Part shown: positions 36,114 through 44,398 of the stretch, one piece after another
How the letters are laid out: each line of letters starts with the position of its first letter
How positions within the stretch are numbered: the first letter of the stretch is position 1
DNA from: Bdellovibrionota bacterium
GTDB lineage: Bacteria; Bdellovibrionota; Bdellovibrionia; Bdellovibrionales; JAMPXM01
Direction: 5' to 3'
DNA length: 64,000 nt
Assembly: GCA_963170185.1 (NCBI GenBank)
Contig: CAUJGS010000104.1
Span: 1-64,000 of the forward strand
Translations under genes and position numbers: made by a program
Notes under the pieces: model-generated
Seen by the model: the letters and a program-made list of their open reading frames with translations, nothing else
Databases searched by the model: none
Told to the model about the DNA's origin: nothing

Positions 36114-36911
36114 ATGAGTCTGACGTCACGTGGTTTTTTGGGGCGTGGTTTTTTAATGAACACCGGACTCTTCGCTGTCCTCGCTACCGGCTTCGCTCTC
36201 GCAGCTGTGCCCGAGCAAGCTCTGGCAAAAACTTTCCGCAACGCCTACGTGAGCTTCGAACTCGCAGATCGTTGGGACTGCACGCTCGAGCAAACAGAAT
36301 GGGTCTGTCGAACAGCCGCCGGTCCCACCGACAACCGTGAGGCCATCATCATCTTGACCGCAAAAGAAGTCGGTCCTTCGGATTCGCTCACTGCCTACCA
36401 ACAACACTTAAAAACAGCGCGTTCGATTTTCGCCAGAAATGGCCAACCTGTTCAGTCGCGGGTTCTTAAAGTTGAGCAACGCACGATCAACCAACACCCT
36501 TGGATCGACGGTATGCACGAGGCGAGCGAAGTTCCAAACTACTTCACGCGCTACCTTGCGACGACAAAAGACAAAATCGCCATCCTGGTCACGTTTAGCG
36601 CGCACAAAACTCACTACTCGAAGTACTCCCAAGACTTCTTCCGTGCGATCGAGTCACTTCGCGTGATCGCGACGAAAAACCTCATGGGTGGCGCCGGCGG
36701 AGCTGGCGGGGTCGGAATTCCAGGCTCCGACATGCTCGGTAGCGCCAACAATGGCGCCTTTGGCATGGGCGACGAACTCCCTCAAGAGGGCACAGGTTCA
36801 GGAGCCGACACGGTCACACAGGCCGCCATGGCGCTGGCGGTTCTTCTTTTGGTGGGTGGCCTTTACATGATTCTTCGTAAAAAGAAGAAAAAGCCTTCTA
36901 AAAAGAAGTAA
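36114..36911 (+). CDS. Exported protein with Gly-rich linker, C-terminal helix and poly-Lys tail
   Basis: The 265-residue protein has an N-terminal signal peptide (cleavage near ALAKT, about 40). A domain (about 40-190) with paired cysteines (WDCTLEQTEWVCRT) resembles small lipoprotein or PsbP-like folds. A Gly-rich linker (GGAGGAGGVGIPGSDMLG) follows, then a transmembrane helix (about 229-247) and a very basic end (RKKKKKPSKKK). The tripartite C-terminus looks like a sorting or anchoring signal, leaving the domain outside and the tail in the cytoplasm. It is flanked by a one-helix protein gene. Function is unknown. Confidence 0.7.
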   Translation: MSLTSRGFLGRGFLMNTGLFAVLATGFALAAVPEQALAKTFRNAYVSFELADRWDCTLEQTEWVCRTAAGPTDNREAIIILTAKEVGPSDSLTAYQQHLKTARSIFARNGQPVQSRVLKVEQRTINQHPWIDGMHEASEVPNYFTRYLATTKDKIAILVTFSAHKTHYSKYSQDFFRAIESLRVIATKNLMGGAGGAGGVGIPGSDMLGSANNGAFGMGDELPQEGTGSGADTVTQAAMALAVLLLVGGLYMILRKKKKKPSKKK

Positions 36912-36975
36912 ACTCCCCAGAAGCAAAGGCGGGGTCCGCTTGAGCAGGCTCCGCTTTCATGGGTAAGCTGACTTC

Positions 36976-37368
36976 ATGACTCTCTTTGTCAATGCCCCTA
37001 TCGCCGACCAGCTCTTTGATCGCCTAGTTCAATTCCCAAGTCTTTTAAATAGCTTAGATAAGTCCATCGAAGCCCTCGGCATGCCAACGTGGGCCTTGGC
37101 GTTGGTCATGATCCTCGCTCTCGTGAGCTTTGTTTTCGCCAGCCGCGAGTTCTTAGCCTGGTTCCTAAAAACCAATGCCATCGCCGACGAGGTTATACGC
37201 CTAGAGGTTTTGGTGCGCGATCTTCAAGAAGACTTAAAAGCCTTAGAAGACATGGTGGCAAAAACAAAGGGCCTAGCGGCCCCCGAAGTCATCGACGATT
37301 CCAAACCCGAAGCAGTGAAAGCGGAAACCAAGGTCGAAACACCACCGCAGTTTCCGCTTCATCACTAA
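36976..37368 (+). CDS. Small single-helix membrane protein with coiled coil
   Basis: This 130-residue protein has one strong transmembrane segment (about 38-58, ALALVMILALVSFVFA). A coiled-coil region follows (about 68-98, EVIRLEVLVRDLQEDLKALEDMV), then an acidic/Pro tail. It lies 64 nt after the anchored secreted protein on the same strand and may be co-expressed. No family is recognised. Confidence 0.6.
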   Translation: MTLFVNAPIADQLFDRLVQFPSLLNSLDKSIEALGMPTWALALVMILALVSFVFASREFLAWFLKTNAIADEVIRLEVLVRDLQEDLKALEDMVAKTKGLAAPEVIDDSKPEAVKAETKVETPPQFPLHH

Positions 37369-37376
37369 TCGCGACA

Positions 37377-38804
37377 TCACTGTAGCGACGAAACCGGAAT
37401 CACTTCGTAAGAATCAAACTTCCCTTTTAAAGACTCCGTGCTCGCGGCCGGTGCGTGAATCACGATCGTGAGATTTCCAGGCTTCAGGGCTTTACGAAGC
37501 GCCGAATTCACATCCGAGACCGAGACATTGCCGAGATCGCGAACATAGTTCGTCAAATAGCTATCGGGAATTCCATAGAGTCTTAGCAGAAGCATGTTGT
37601 AGGCAAGCTTGTCGCTGGTCTCAATCGCTTGCGGAAACACACCCGCCAAATAACCGCGAACGCGCTTGATCTCTTCCGAAGTGATGCCTTCAGAGAGCAA
37701 CTTCTTGTACATCGCCAGCGTTTCCACCACGACCTTCTCGATGGAGTCCACCTTCGTGAAAGTTTCGATTTCAAAGGGTCCCTCTGAAAGACGCGCATCG
37801 AAACCCGACGAGATCGAATACGTAAGACCAAGCTCTTTACGAATCCGATCATTCAAACGACTCGCGAAGGCACCACCAAAAACGGTGTTACCAACTCTGA
37901 GAGGTAAGAAGTCTTCGTTATTGCGTCGGATGCCCATCGTCACAAACCGAATCTGAGCTTGAGTCAAACCAGGTTTGTCGACAACGACGATGCGAACACC
38001 TTCCGGGCCTTTATTGACAGGAACGGCGTCTTGCTCAACTTCGCGCTTCGCCCACGTACCAAACTCCGTTTCCACTTTGGTTTCAAACTCGGGATCAAAC
38101 TGACCCACCACAACCAAAACGGAGTTGTTTGGACGGAAGTATCGCAGATAGTGCTGAATCACGCTTTTCTTCGAAAGGGACGCCACTTCTTTAGCCGTCC
38201 CCGCGACGGATCTTCCGTACGGATGCTTGCCAAACAACATCTTTGTCGCCGCCAGATCGGCGATGTAGCGTGGATTGTCAAACGCTCGCTCAATACCACC
38301 TACGATCTGCTTTTTCACTCGCGCCAGTTCGGCGTCGGCAAACGAAGGCATCGTGGTGACTTCAAAAAAGTTCGAGAACAAGTCGGCCGAGGTCGTCGAC
38401 AACCCCGAGATACTCATATACGAGTAGTCGTGATCAACGGATGCGCGAAAGCTTGCTCCGATTCGAGCAAGATCATCACCAATTTGTAGAGCGTTTCGTT
38501 TGCGAGTTCCTTGATCCAAAAGGCTTGCAACCAAATTGGTAAGACCCGCCATCCCCTCAGGGTCTTCACTCGCACCCGACTTCACCATCAGTCCCATGGA
38601 AAGCGACGGAAGGCTTTGATCAGGAACAAATAAAACCCTTAAGCCATTTGCCAAGACAGTTTCGCGATGAGGCCGCAAAACCGACGACGATGACGGCTTA
38701 TTGTACCCCCCGCCCAAGTTCGAACCCACACCCGACGCGCAACCCGTAACCAATACGGTAACCAGGGCCATGCTCAACACAGATTTATCGATTGATAGTT
38801 TCAT
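37377..38804 (-). CDS. M16 peptidase-family lipoprotein, non-catalytic partner
   Basis: The 475-residue protein starts with a lipobox (VLVTGCASG) and has the duplicated M16 fold. At the zinc site the HxxEH motif is replaced (GMAGLTNLVASLLDQGT), so it cannot be the zinc-bearing subunit. The second half keeps the R/Y substrate-binding pair region (SRLNDRIRKELGLTYSISSGF). In bacterial M16B heterodimers one subunit carries zinc and the other the R/Y pair, which matches this gene and its neighbour 3 nt upstream. It should be tethered in the periplasm. Confidence 0.88.
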   Translation of the reverse strand: MKLSIDKSVLSMALVTVLVTGCASGVGSNLGGGYNKPSSSSVLRPHRETVLANGLRVLFVPDQSLPSLSMGLMVKSGASEDPEGMAGLTNLVASLLDQGTRKRNALQIGDDLARIGASFRASVDHDYSYMSISGLSTTSADLFSNFFEVTTMPSFADAELARVKKQIVGGIERAFDNPRYIADLAATKMLFGKHPYGRSVAGTAKEVASLSKKSVIQHYLRYFRPNNSVLVVVGQFDPEFETKVETEFGTWAKREVEQDAVPVNKGPEGVRIVVVDKPGLTQAQIRFVTMGIRRNNEDFLPLRVGNTVFGGAFASRLNDRIRKELGLTYSISSGFDARLSEGPFEIETFTKVDSIEKVVVETLAMYKKLLSEGITSEEIKRVRGYLAGVFPQAIETSDKLAYNMLLLRLYGIPDSYLTNYVRDLGNVSVSDVNSALRKALKPGNLTIVIHAPAASTESLKGKFDSYEVIPVSSLQ

Positions 38805-38807
38805 CGG

Positions 38808-40322
38808 TTATTCTCCCTTCGGGCGTACAACGACGAGGTTGCTACGCTCGGGACTGAGATATTTTCTGGCCGCCGCTCGAATCTGTTCCGGCGTGATCTT
38901 CATGTAACGATCAAGGTCTGTGAATACACGGTTGTAGTCGCCAAACAGAATCTCATTTGTCGCAAGCGACTCTGCCTTGCCATGAAGAGTCTTAAGGCTC
39001 TCCACTTGCGAAACGATCAATTGGTTTCGTGCTTTTTCAAGTTCGGCTTGAGTGATCAAAAGATTGCGCGGACGCCACATCTCCGCATATGCCGACTGTT
39101 GAGCATCGATAAATCTTTTTTGCGCTTCGCCACGCTTTCCGCCTGGCTTAAGCGAGATAAAGATCTGAAACAGGCCCGCATCTTGGAGCGAGTTGTTGCT
39201 CGTGCTGGCATTCGTCGCCAACTGCTCCTTGTAAACCAGACGTCGATACAGTCGACTGCTCTGGCCCCTTCCCATCACGGCCGAAAGCAGATCCAACGCA
39301 TACGACTCATCGGTTCCAGCCTTGGGAACCGCGTAGTTGATCGCCATCGTCCATGCTCCGACGTCACGCTTGATAAAAAGAGAGCGCGGCGCAGTTTGAT
39401 CGGGCTCTGGCGCATGAGCGACGCGAGGAACTTCCTGCTTAGGAATCGCGCCGTAGTATTTCTTAACAAGTTCTTTTGCCTTGGCGATTTCAAAATCACC
39501 GGCGAGCACCAAGACCGCATTGGTCGGGCTGTAGTAAACGCGGTGAAAGTCTTGCGCGATTTCCGGTGTCACACGCCCGAGGTCTTCCATCGTACCGATG
39601 ACTTCATTTTTGTAGGGATGCTTGCGAAACACGGTCGCAAAAATTCCTTGCCAGAGCAGTCCCATGGGGTTGTCATCCAAACGATAACGCCGCTCTTCCT
39701 TTACGACCTCACGTTCGGAGTCCAAAGCCCCCTTGTCGATCACGAGGTGCTGCATGCGATCGCTTTCGATATCCAAAAGCAGTTCCAACTTCGAAGACGG
39801 GGCATTGATGTAGTACCCGGTGTAGTCTTGCGTGGTGAACGCATTGTTGGTCGCGCCATTGCTTTGCAGCAAGAGATCAAACTGATCTCCCGAATATTTC
39901 TTCGTCCCTTTGAACATCATGTGCTCAAAGAGATGCGCGATCCCGGTCAACCCCGTCTTTTCGTCTTTCGATCCAACCTTGAACCACGAATGAAAGCTCA
40001 CCAAAGGAACGCTGCGATCCGAGTGATAGAGCACCGTGAGTCCATTCGGGAGAACTTCTTTTTCCACCGGAAACGACAAACCGAGTTTTGCCGAAGGCGC
40101 TGGCGTTGCTTTCGGCGGAAGCGTCTTTGTGAGCTTCGCTTGACCAGACGGAGCCTGAACCGCAGGAGCCTGCGCTCCGGAGGTTTGGCTATTGGCCACA
40201 CTCGCCGCCAAAAGCGACAAGACCGCTAACCCGATCAATGCCGGCCGGTAAAATTCCAAGAAGAAAGAAAGCACAAATGGCTGAATTTGCGAGGTAGATT
40301 TTGAGTTTTTCATCCCCTTCAT
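38808..40322 (-). CDS. M16 zinc metallopeptidase, catalytic subunit, exported
   Basis: This 504-residue protein has a signal sequence or anchor (about 24-46, ending VANSQ), then a Pro/Ala linker and the M16 core. The inverted zinc motif is intact in GIAHLFEHMMFKGT, and the downstream Glu lies in SEREVVKEERRYR. It probably cleaves peptides in the periplasm as a dimer with the gene immediately downstream. The start is uncertain by 9 nt. The gene follows fliL by about 40 nt on the same strand, perhaps in one transcript. Confidence 0.92.
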   Translation of the reverse strand: MKGMKNSKSTSQIQPFVLSFFLEFYRPALIGLAVLSLLAASVANSQTSGAQAPAVQAPSGQAKLTKTLPPKATPAPSAKLGLSFPVEKEVLPNGLTVLYHSDRSVPLVSFHSWFKVGSKDEKTGLTGIAHLFEHMMFKGTKKYSGDQFDLLLQSNGATNNAFTTQDYTGYYINAPSSKLELLLDIESDRMQHLVIDKGALDSEREVVKEERRYRLDDNPMGLLWQGIFATVFRKHPYKNEVIGTMEDLGRVTPEIAQDFHRVYYSPTNAVLVLAGDFEIAKAKELVKKYYGAIPKQEVPRVAHAPEPDQTAPRSLFIKRDVGAWTMAINYAVPKAGTDESYALDLLSAVMGRGQSSRLYRRLVYKEQLATNASTSNNSLQDAGLFQIFISLKPGGKRGEAQKRFIDAQQSAYAEMWRPRNLLITQAELEKARNQLIVSQVESLKTLHGKAESLATNEILFGDYNRVFTDLDRYMKITPEQIRAAARKYLSPERSNLVVVRPKGE

Positions 40323-40362
40323 TTTTGTCTAGAAACAAAATGAGGGTCAATTCCTCGAGACT

Positions 40363-40878
40363 TTACTGTACCAAGAACTCGCCGAAGTAAACGTCTTTGA
40401 CCACGCCCTGACTAAGCGAACGATTTAAGGTCACAGCGATCTGGTCCTTCAGAAACAACTTCCCCTGAATCGTCTCGACGTCATCGTAGGTCTTCGTATT
40501 AAGGATTCGAACGATCGAGTCACGAGCAGCCGGACTGTTGCGCACAATCTCTTCGAACCCATCTTTGTCGAGCATCTCCAGCGTCAAAGTCACACGAATG
40601 ATCCGTCGCGGTTGCCCCTCGAGGTTCACCGTAAAGGTCGGCATGGTGTAGAGGACAGAATCACGAACACCTTCCGTCTCACGGGTCAGTTTCAAATCTT
40701 GAATCGCAGCAGGTTCGCGCACACTCGGTGGGTGCCAGCCCAAAGTCGCCTTAAAAGTCAGAAAGGCACCGATTCCAAGTACCGAGAAATTCACTAAAAC
40801 AAACAGCGGCAACATGAGTTTGTTCACTTTGCTCGGCTGCTCGCCTTCGGCTGGAGCCTTCTGTTTTTCTTCGGCCAT
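40363..40878 (-). CDS. fliL: FliL-family flagellar basal-body-associated protein
   Basis: The 171-residue protein has a short charged cytoplasmic N-terminus and one transmembrane helix (about 22-44). The periplasmic FliL/stomatin-like domain includes YTMPTFTVNLEGQPRRIIRVTLTLE and ends in KDVYFGEFLVQ, the usual C-terminal motif. FliL surrounds stators and supports torque in several species. No other flagellar gene is nearby, so this may be one of several copies. I prefer ATG 40878 (GGGGAG 6 nt upstream) over GTG 40884. Confidence 0.9.
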   Translation of the reverse strand: MAEEKQKAPAEGEQPSKVNKLMLPLFVLVNFSVLGIGAFLTFKATLGWHPPSVREPAAIQDLKLTRETEGVRDSVLYTMPTFTVNLEGQPRRIIRVTLTLEMLDKDGFEEIVRNSPAARDSIVRILNTKTYDDVETIQGKLFLKDQIAVTLNRSLSQGVVKDVYFGEFLVQ

Positions 40879-41017
40879 TGCCACTCCCCAAGTAACGGCT
40901 TCAACCCGTTCCTCGAAGTACTTAACGGACCAAAGGCCTTATCTCTGAAGTCCAGGCGAAGGCAACTGGACCCGAATTCTTGAGCTTCCAGCCCCAAAGT
41001 GAGACACTTCCCATGTG

Positions 41018-42133
41018 ATGTTTCGAAACCGCTCATATTCCAACTCATCGGCCACCGGCCTTGGCGCTCACTACCTTTTCACTTCGGTGATCACACTCGC
41101 GGCTTTGGCAATGGCGAATCCCCCAAACACCGCATCGGCCAACACCACAACTACCGCCGAGGATTCGGCCGGTCGAGATTCCGAACCACAAAAGATTTGG
41201 GCCAAGGACTCTGTCCCCAAAAGTATTTTGGCGATTCCAACAACGGGCACGTACTACGCCCCCTATATCTTCGTCGTCGATAAGTCCGATCGCTCACTTG
41301 AAATCTGGAAACAGACTCGACCGACTCCGACGTCTTTTGAAATCACACGCGTTCAAAGCTATCCCGCCGATCTCGGCAAAAACGCCGGTGACAAAATCGC
41401 CGAGGGAGACCACAAAACGCCTGAAGGTATTTATTTTCTACTAGAAAAACTTGAAGGCGCCGGACTCGACTTCAAACTCTACGGCAATCGCGCCTACACG
41501 ACGAACTACCCGAACCTCTTTGACAGCCTCGATGGAAAAACCGGAAGCGGAATCTGGCTCCACGCCGTTCCCGACAATGTCCCACTGACGCGCGGAAGTC
41601 GCGGCTGTGTCGTCGTACGCAATGACGTGGTCGTCACTCTTGACCCTTATGTCCAGCTGGGAAAAACACCCATCGTTATATCCGATAAAATCGATCCTCG
41701 CCCCTTCAAAGAATTCCAAGCCGAACAGGCGCGACTACAAAACTGGTTGGAATCCTGGCGCGCCGCTTGGGCCGCCAAGGATCTCGAGCGCTACATGAGT
41801 TTCTACGACGAGGACTTCCGTTCCGCTGGCATGAAGAAGGCCGATTGGCGCACCTACAAAGAGCGTCTCAACAAACAATATAAGACCATCTCAGTTGCCC
41901 TCTCCGAACCAATCGGAGTTGAGCACCGTGGACGAGCTATTGTTCGCTTCATTCAAAATTACGCCAGTGATCAAGTCAGCGATTTGGGAGAAAAGACTCT
42001 CCACTTGGTGAATCGCAATGGCAGCTGGAAAATTCTCTCCGAGGAATGGCGAGCTGATTCGTCAGATGCCGCTCGCCAAACAGTCGTCGCTGCCAATCCG
42101 ACAACGACACCCAGCCAACCCACAGCTCACTAA
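41018..42133 (+). CDS. L,D-transpeptidase (YkuD) with C-terminal NTF2-like domain
   Basis: The 371-residue protein has a signal sequence (about 1-42). The YkuD catalytic domain (about 80-240) has EGDHKTPEGIYFL and the active-site signature IWLHAVPDNVPLTRGSRGCVVV with the nucleophile Cys. Such enzymes form 3-3 crosslinks or attach proteins or D-amino acids to peptidoglycan in the periplasm. The last 125 residues (WLESWRAAWAAKDLERYMSFYDEDF ... RNGSWKILSEEW) are NTF2/SnoaL-like, possibly for substrate positioning. The start may be GTG 41015 or ATG 41018. Confidence 0.92.
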   Translation: MFRNRSYSNSSATGLGAHYLFTSVITLAALAMANPPNTASANTTTTAEDSAGRDSEPQKIWAKDSVPKSILAIPTTGTYYAPYIFVVDKSDRSLEIWKQTRPTPTSFEITRVQSYPADLGKNAGDKIAEGDHKTPEGIYFLLEKLEGAGLDFKLYGNRAYTTNYPNLFDSLDGKTGSGIWLHAVPDNVPLTRGSRGCVVVRNDVVVTLDPYVQLGKTPIVISDKIDPRPFKEFQAEQARLQNWLESWRAAWAAKDLERYMSFYDEDFRSAGMKKADWRTYKERLNKQYKTISVALSEPIGVEHRGRAIVRFIQNYASDQVSDLGEKTLHLVNRNGSWKILSEEWRADSSDAARQTVVAANPTTTPSQPTAH

Positions 42134-42136
42134 CTC

Positions 42137-42346
42137 CTAATTAAGCCCCTCGTTTTCGAGGTCGACGCGAACGACGTTGTCCGCAAGATCAGGCAAAGAT
42201 TCGAGATGCTTTTTCAAATCTTCTTTCGAGAGACGCTTACGGCTGACGTTCAGATCGATGAGACGCTTATCAAACTTCAAGCGTTCGATCTCGACCGCCA
42301 ATGATTTCGATGCTCCCGTTGTCGAACTGACGATTTTCCCAGACAT
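42137..42346 (-). CDS. Small charged protein of unknown function
   Basis: The 69-residue product is soluble and Lys/Asp/Leu-rich (RKRLSKEDLKKHLESLPDLADNVVRVDLENEG). It is preceded by AGAGGACGG and lies 15 nt after the rhomboid gene on the same strand, so it is probably in the same transcript. Its stop is 3 nt from the convergent LDT gene. No family is recognised. Confidence 0.65.
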   Translation of the reverse strand: MSGKIVSSTTGASKSLAVEIERLKFDKRLIDLNVSRKRLSKEDLKKHLESLPDLADNVVRVDLENEGLN

Positions 42347-42361
42347 GTTTACCGTCCTCTA

Positions 42362-43159
42362 TTAGTTCCAGTATTTGGGTCCATCCGGATCAGTCGGCTT
42401 ATCGCCACCACCTTCCGAACCCTTTTCGTTGTCTACCACGAGCTTCAGTCCCCGTCCACGCTTGGTCGACTTATTGCGCCAACGCCGCTGCTGAAGCCAT
42501 GTGTAACCCCTTAGAAAAACAAAACCCGAAACGATCCCGCCAAGATGGGCGAGATTCGCCTCACTTGACCCGCCAATGCCGCTATTGAGCAGCGTCGCGA
42601 CTTCCACGGCCCCAAGGATCAAAACAAACCACTTGGCCCGCATCGGGAAGACCATCATGAAATAGACGATGCGTTCGCCAAAGAGGATCCCATAGGCGAG
42701 CATCAAGCCAAAAACGGCTCCAGAAGCACCCACGACCGGCGTCGTCCACCCCGTAAAGGTTTGCGTCACCGCTCCATAGATCGCCATGACTAAGACGTAG
42801 AGAACTCCTGCCCCCGCACCGGAGAAGAGATAAAACGCCAAGAAGAGCTTCGAGCCCCAGCGGCTCTCAAGCTCCGACCCCAGCCACCAAAGCAAGAGCA
42901 TGTTGAACAAGATATGAAAGAGATTGGTCGAGTGCAGAAACTGATATGTGAAAACCTGCCAGACGAAAAACTTTTCGATCACCGAAAGCGGAACAAGCCC
43001 GAGGCCATACGTGATATGAGGCTGACCGAGGAAGTACTTCTCCACGATCACCTGCAAGACCAGCCAAACCACGACGCAGATCCCAATCATCCATTTCACA
43101 ACGGGAGTGATTGGAACCATTGCGTTCCACTGCACCGATCCTTGGCCGCGATTTCCCAC
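42362..43159 (-). CDS. Rhomboid-family intramembrane serine protease
   Basis: This 265-residue protein has six or seven transmembrane segments. The catalytic Ser is in GASGAVFG and the catalytic His in ANLAHLGGI. An HILFNMLLLWWLG-type motif (FHILFNM) in helix 2 gives the usual His/Asn oxyanion contributors. It cleaves membrane-embedded substrates in the inner membrane. The C-terminal 50 residues are basic, then Gly/Pro/Asp-rich and cytoplasmic. It lies downstream of the HIT-epimerase pair by about 60 nt. Confidence 0.94.
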   Translation of the reverse strand: MGNRGQGSVQWNAMVPITPVVKWMIGICVVVWLVLQVIVEKYFLGQPHITYGLGLVPLSVIEKFFVWQVFTYQFLHSTNLFHILFNMLLLWWLGSELESRWGSKLFLAFYLFSGAGAGVLYVLVMAIYGAVTQTFTGWTTPVVGASGAVFGLMLAYGILFGERIVYFMMVFPMRAKWFVLILGAVEVATLLNSGIGGSSEANLAHLGGIVSGFVFLRGYTWLQQRRWRNKSTKRGRGLKLVVDNEKGSEGGGDKPTDPDGPKYWN

Positions 43160-43220
43160 TACTTAGCTCCTACTTTGGCCGACAGTTTGGCCGCTCTATC
43201 CATACCCTAGCTACCATACC

Positions 43221-43700
43221 TTAGCTATGTGCCTGGCCACTTGCATGCAAACCAGGCTCTGAGAGTTCTAAGAGTACCCCGCCAGTCGAGGCTGGGTGAA
43301 CAAAAACCACACGACACCCATGCGCACCTAGACGGGGTGTCTCGTTCACCAGTCGAATTCCAGCCATTTTTAAACGACCCACAGCTTCATCGATGCCTTT
43401 TACTCGCAAACAGACGTGATGAATCCCCGGCCCGCGCTTATCTAAGAACTTTTTGATAGGACTTTCGTCCGAGGTCGGCTCCAAAAGTTCAATCGAAGCC
43501 GCGTTGCCAAGGTTCAAAAAGCCGACTTTCACTTTTTCAGTCGGAACCTCTTCGGTGGGCATCTCGGTAAAGCCCAAGGCTTTGTAGAATTTGAAACCCT
43601 CTTCCAGAGAGTTCACCGCAACACCTAAGTGATCGAGTTCAAACCCGATCGATTTTAAAACTGCGCCGGCCTTGCCAAATTGGTCCGAACTATTTGTCAC
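43221..43700 (-). CDS. mce: Methylmalonyl-CoA epimerase
   Basis: This VOC-fold enzyme interconverts the (R) and (S) forms of methylmalonyl-CoA, linking propionyl-CoA or odd-chain and branched amino-acid breakdown to succinyl-CoA. At 159 residues it shows the start ELDHLGVAV, GPGIHHVCLRV, and the very characteristic PRLGAHGCRVVFVHPASTGGVLLELSEP. Metal ligands are the His in DHLG, the His in IHHV and the Glu in LLELS. The start GTG overlaps the upstream HIT gene stop (GTGA). The mutase is not in this window. Confidence 0.94.
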   Translation of the reverse strand: MTNSSDQFGKAGAVLKSIGFELDHLGVAVNSLEEGFKFYKALGFTEMPTEEVPTEKVKVGFLNLGNAASIELLEPTSDESPIKKFLDKRGPGIHHVCLRVKGIDEAVGRLKMAGIRLVNETPRLGAHGCRVVFVHPASTGGVLLELSEPGLHASGQAHS

Positions 43701-44302
43701 GACTTTGCTCCTTGGCGGTGGCCACTCTTTAAGCCCCGCGACTCCGTCATACGCGACTCGATTAAGGGCACCAAACGCTCATACGTTTGCTCAAGCGTTT
43801 CGATAACCACTTTGGTTTCTGCGATCAGCGGATAGAAATTCGCATCACCTGCCCAACGAGGCAGAATGTGCCAGTGCAGGTGTTCCGGAATCCCCGCCCC
43901 TGCGACCGATCCAAGATTGAGTCCCATATTAAATCCGCCGGGCCGATAGGCCTCGGTGAGAACTTCGACACCGATTTTCATCAATTCGTTCACGTCACGC
44001 ATTTCCGAATCCGTCATCTCTGTGAACTCGCCATTGTGACGTTTCGGCAAAACAAGAAGATGTCCGCTATTGTACGGAAATTTATTGAGCATGAGCATCG
44101 CCTGCCCATTTTCACAAAGCACCAGGGACTCTGGGCTAACGCCCTCTTTGAGGGCATGGCAAAACACGCAGCCTTCGGGACGAATGAGGCGTCGCACGTA
44201 CTTCATGCGCTCAGGGCGAAACATCACGTTGCGTGTAACCGGCCACTCGGGCTTCGTTTTTTTTCGGGTCAGCTTCTTTTTCGCGACGCGCTTCTTAGCC
44301 AT
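43697..44302 (-). CDS. HIT-family nucleotide hydrolase/transferase
   Basis: The 201-residue protein has a Lys/Arg-rich N-terminal extension (about 1-32), then the HIT domain with CVFCHALKEG near 45 and the histidine triad HLHWHILPRW near 140. AP4A phosphorylase-like HIT proteins of this length hydrolyse dinucleoside polyphosphates or nucleotide conjugates. It is translationally coupled to the epimerase gene, which gives no obvious functional link. Confidence 0.9.
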   Translation of the reverse strand: MAKKRVAKKKLTRKKTKPEWPVTRNVMFRPERMKYVRRLIRPEGCVFCHALKEGVSPESLVLCENGQAMLMLNKFPYNSGHLLVLPKRHNGEFTEMTDSEMRDVNELMKIGVEVLTEAYRPGGFNMGLNLGSVAGAGIPEHLHWHILPRWAGDANFYPLIAETKVVIETLEQTYERLVPLIESRMTESRGLKSGHRQGAKS

Positions 44303-44321
44303 TCACTCGACATCATCAAAT

Positions 44322-44350
44322 AAAAAACCCGAGGGGACAACCCTCGGGTT
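44322..44350 (-). terminator. Strong intrinsic terminator of rpsA
   Basis: A perfect 10-bp stem (AACCCGAGGG/CCCTCGGGTT) with a 5-nt loop is followed leftward by TTTTTTATTTG. It lies about 50 nt past the rpsA stop and separates it from the HIT operon. Confidence 0.92.
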
Positions 44351-44398
44351 TGCGCGACATTCTCCCCCGAAATGGGGTCGCTGTCGTTTAAGACGAAA

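Noticed and set aside
36912-36975. Imperfect GC-rich hairpin between two plus-strand genes (near 36926-36957)
   Set aside because: The stem contains mismatches and no T-tract follows, so I do not call a terminator.
38982-40229. 415-aa plus-strand ORF over the M16 gene
   Set aside because: It is antisense to an intact M16 peptidase with a zinc motif. Its Arg/Leu/His-rich composition is typical of a shadow.
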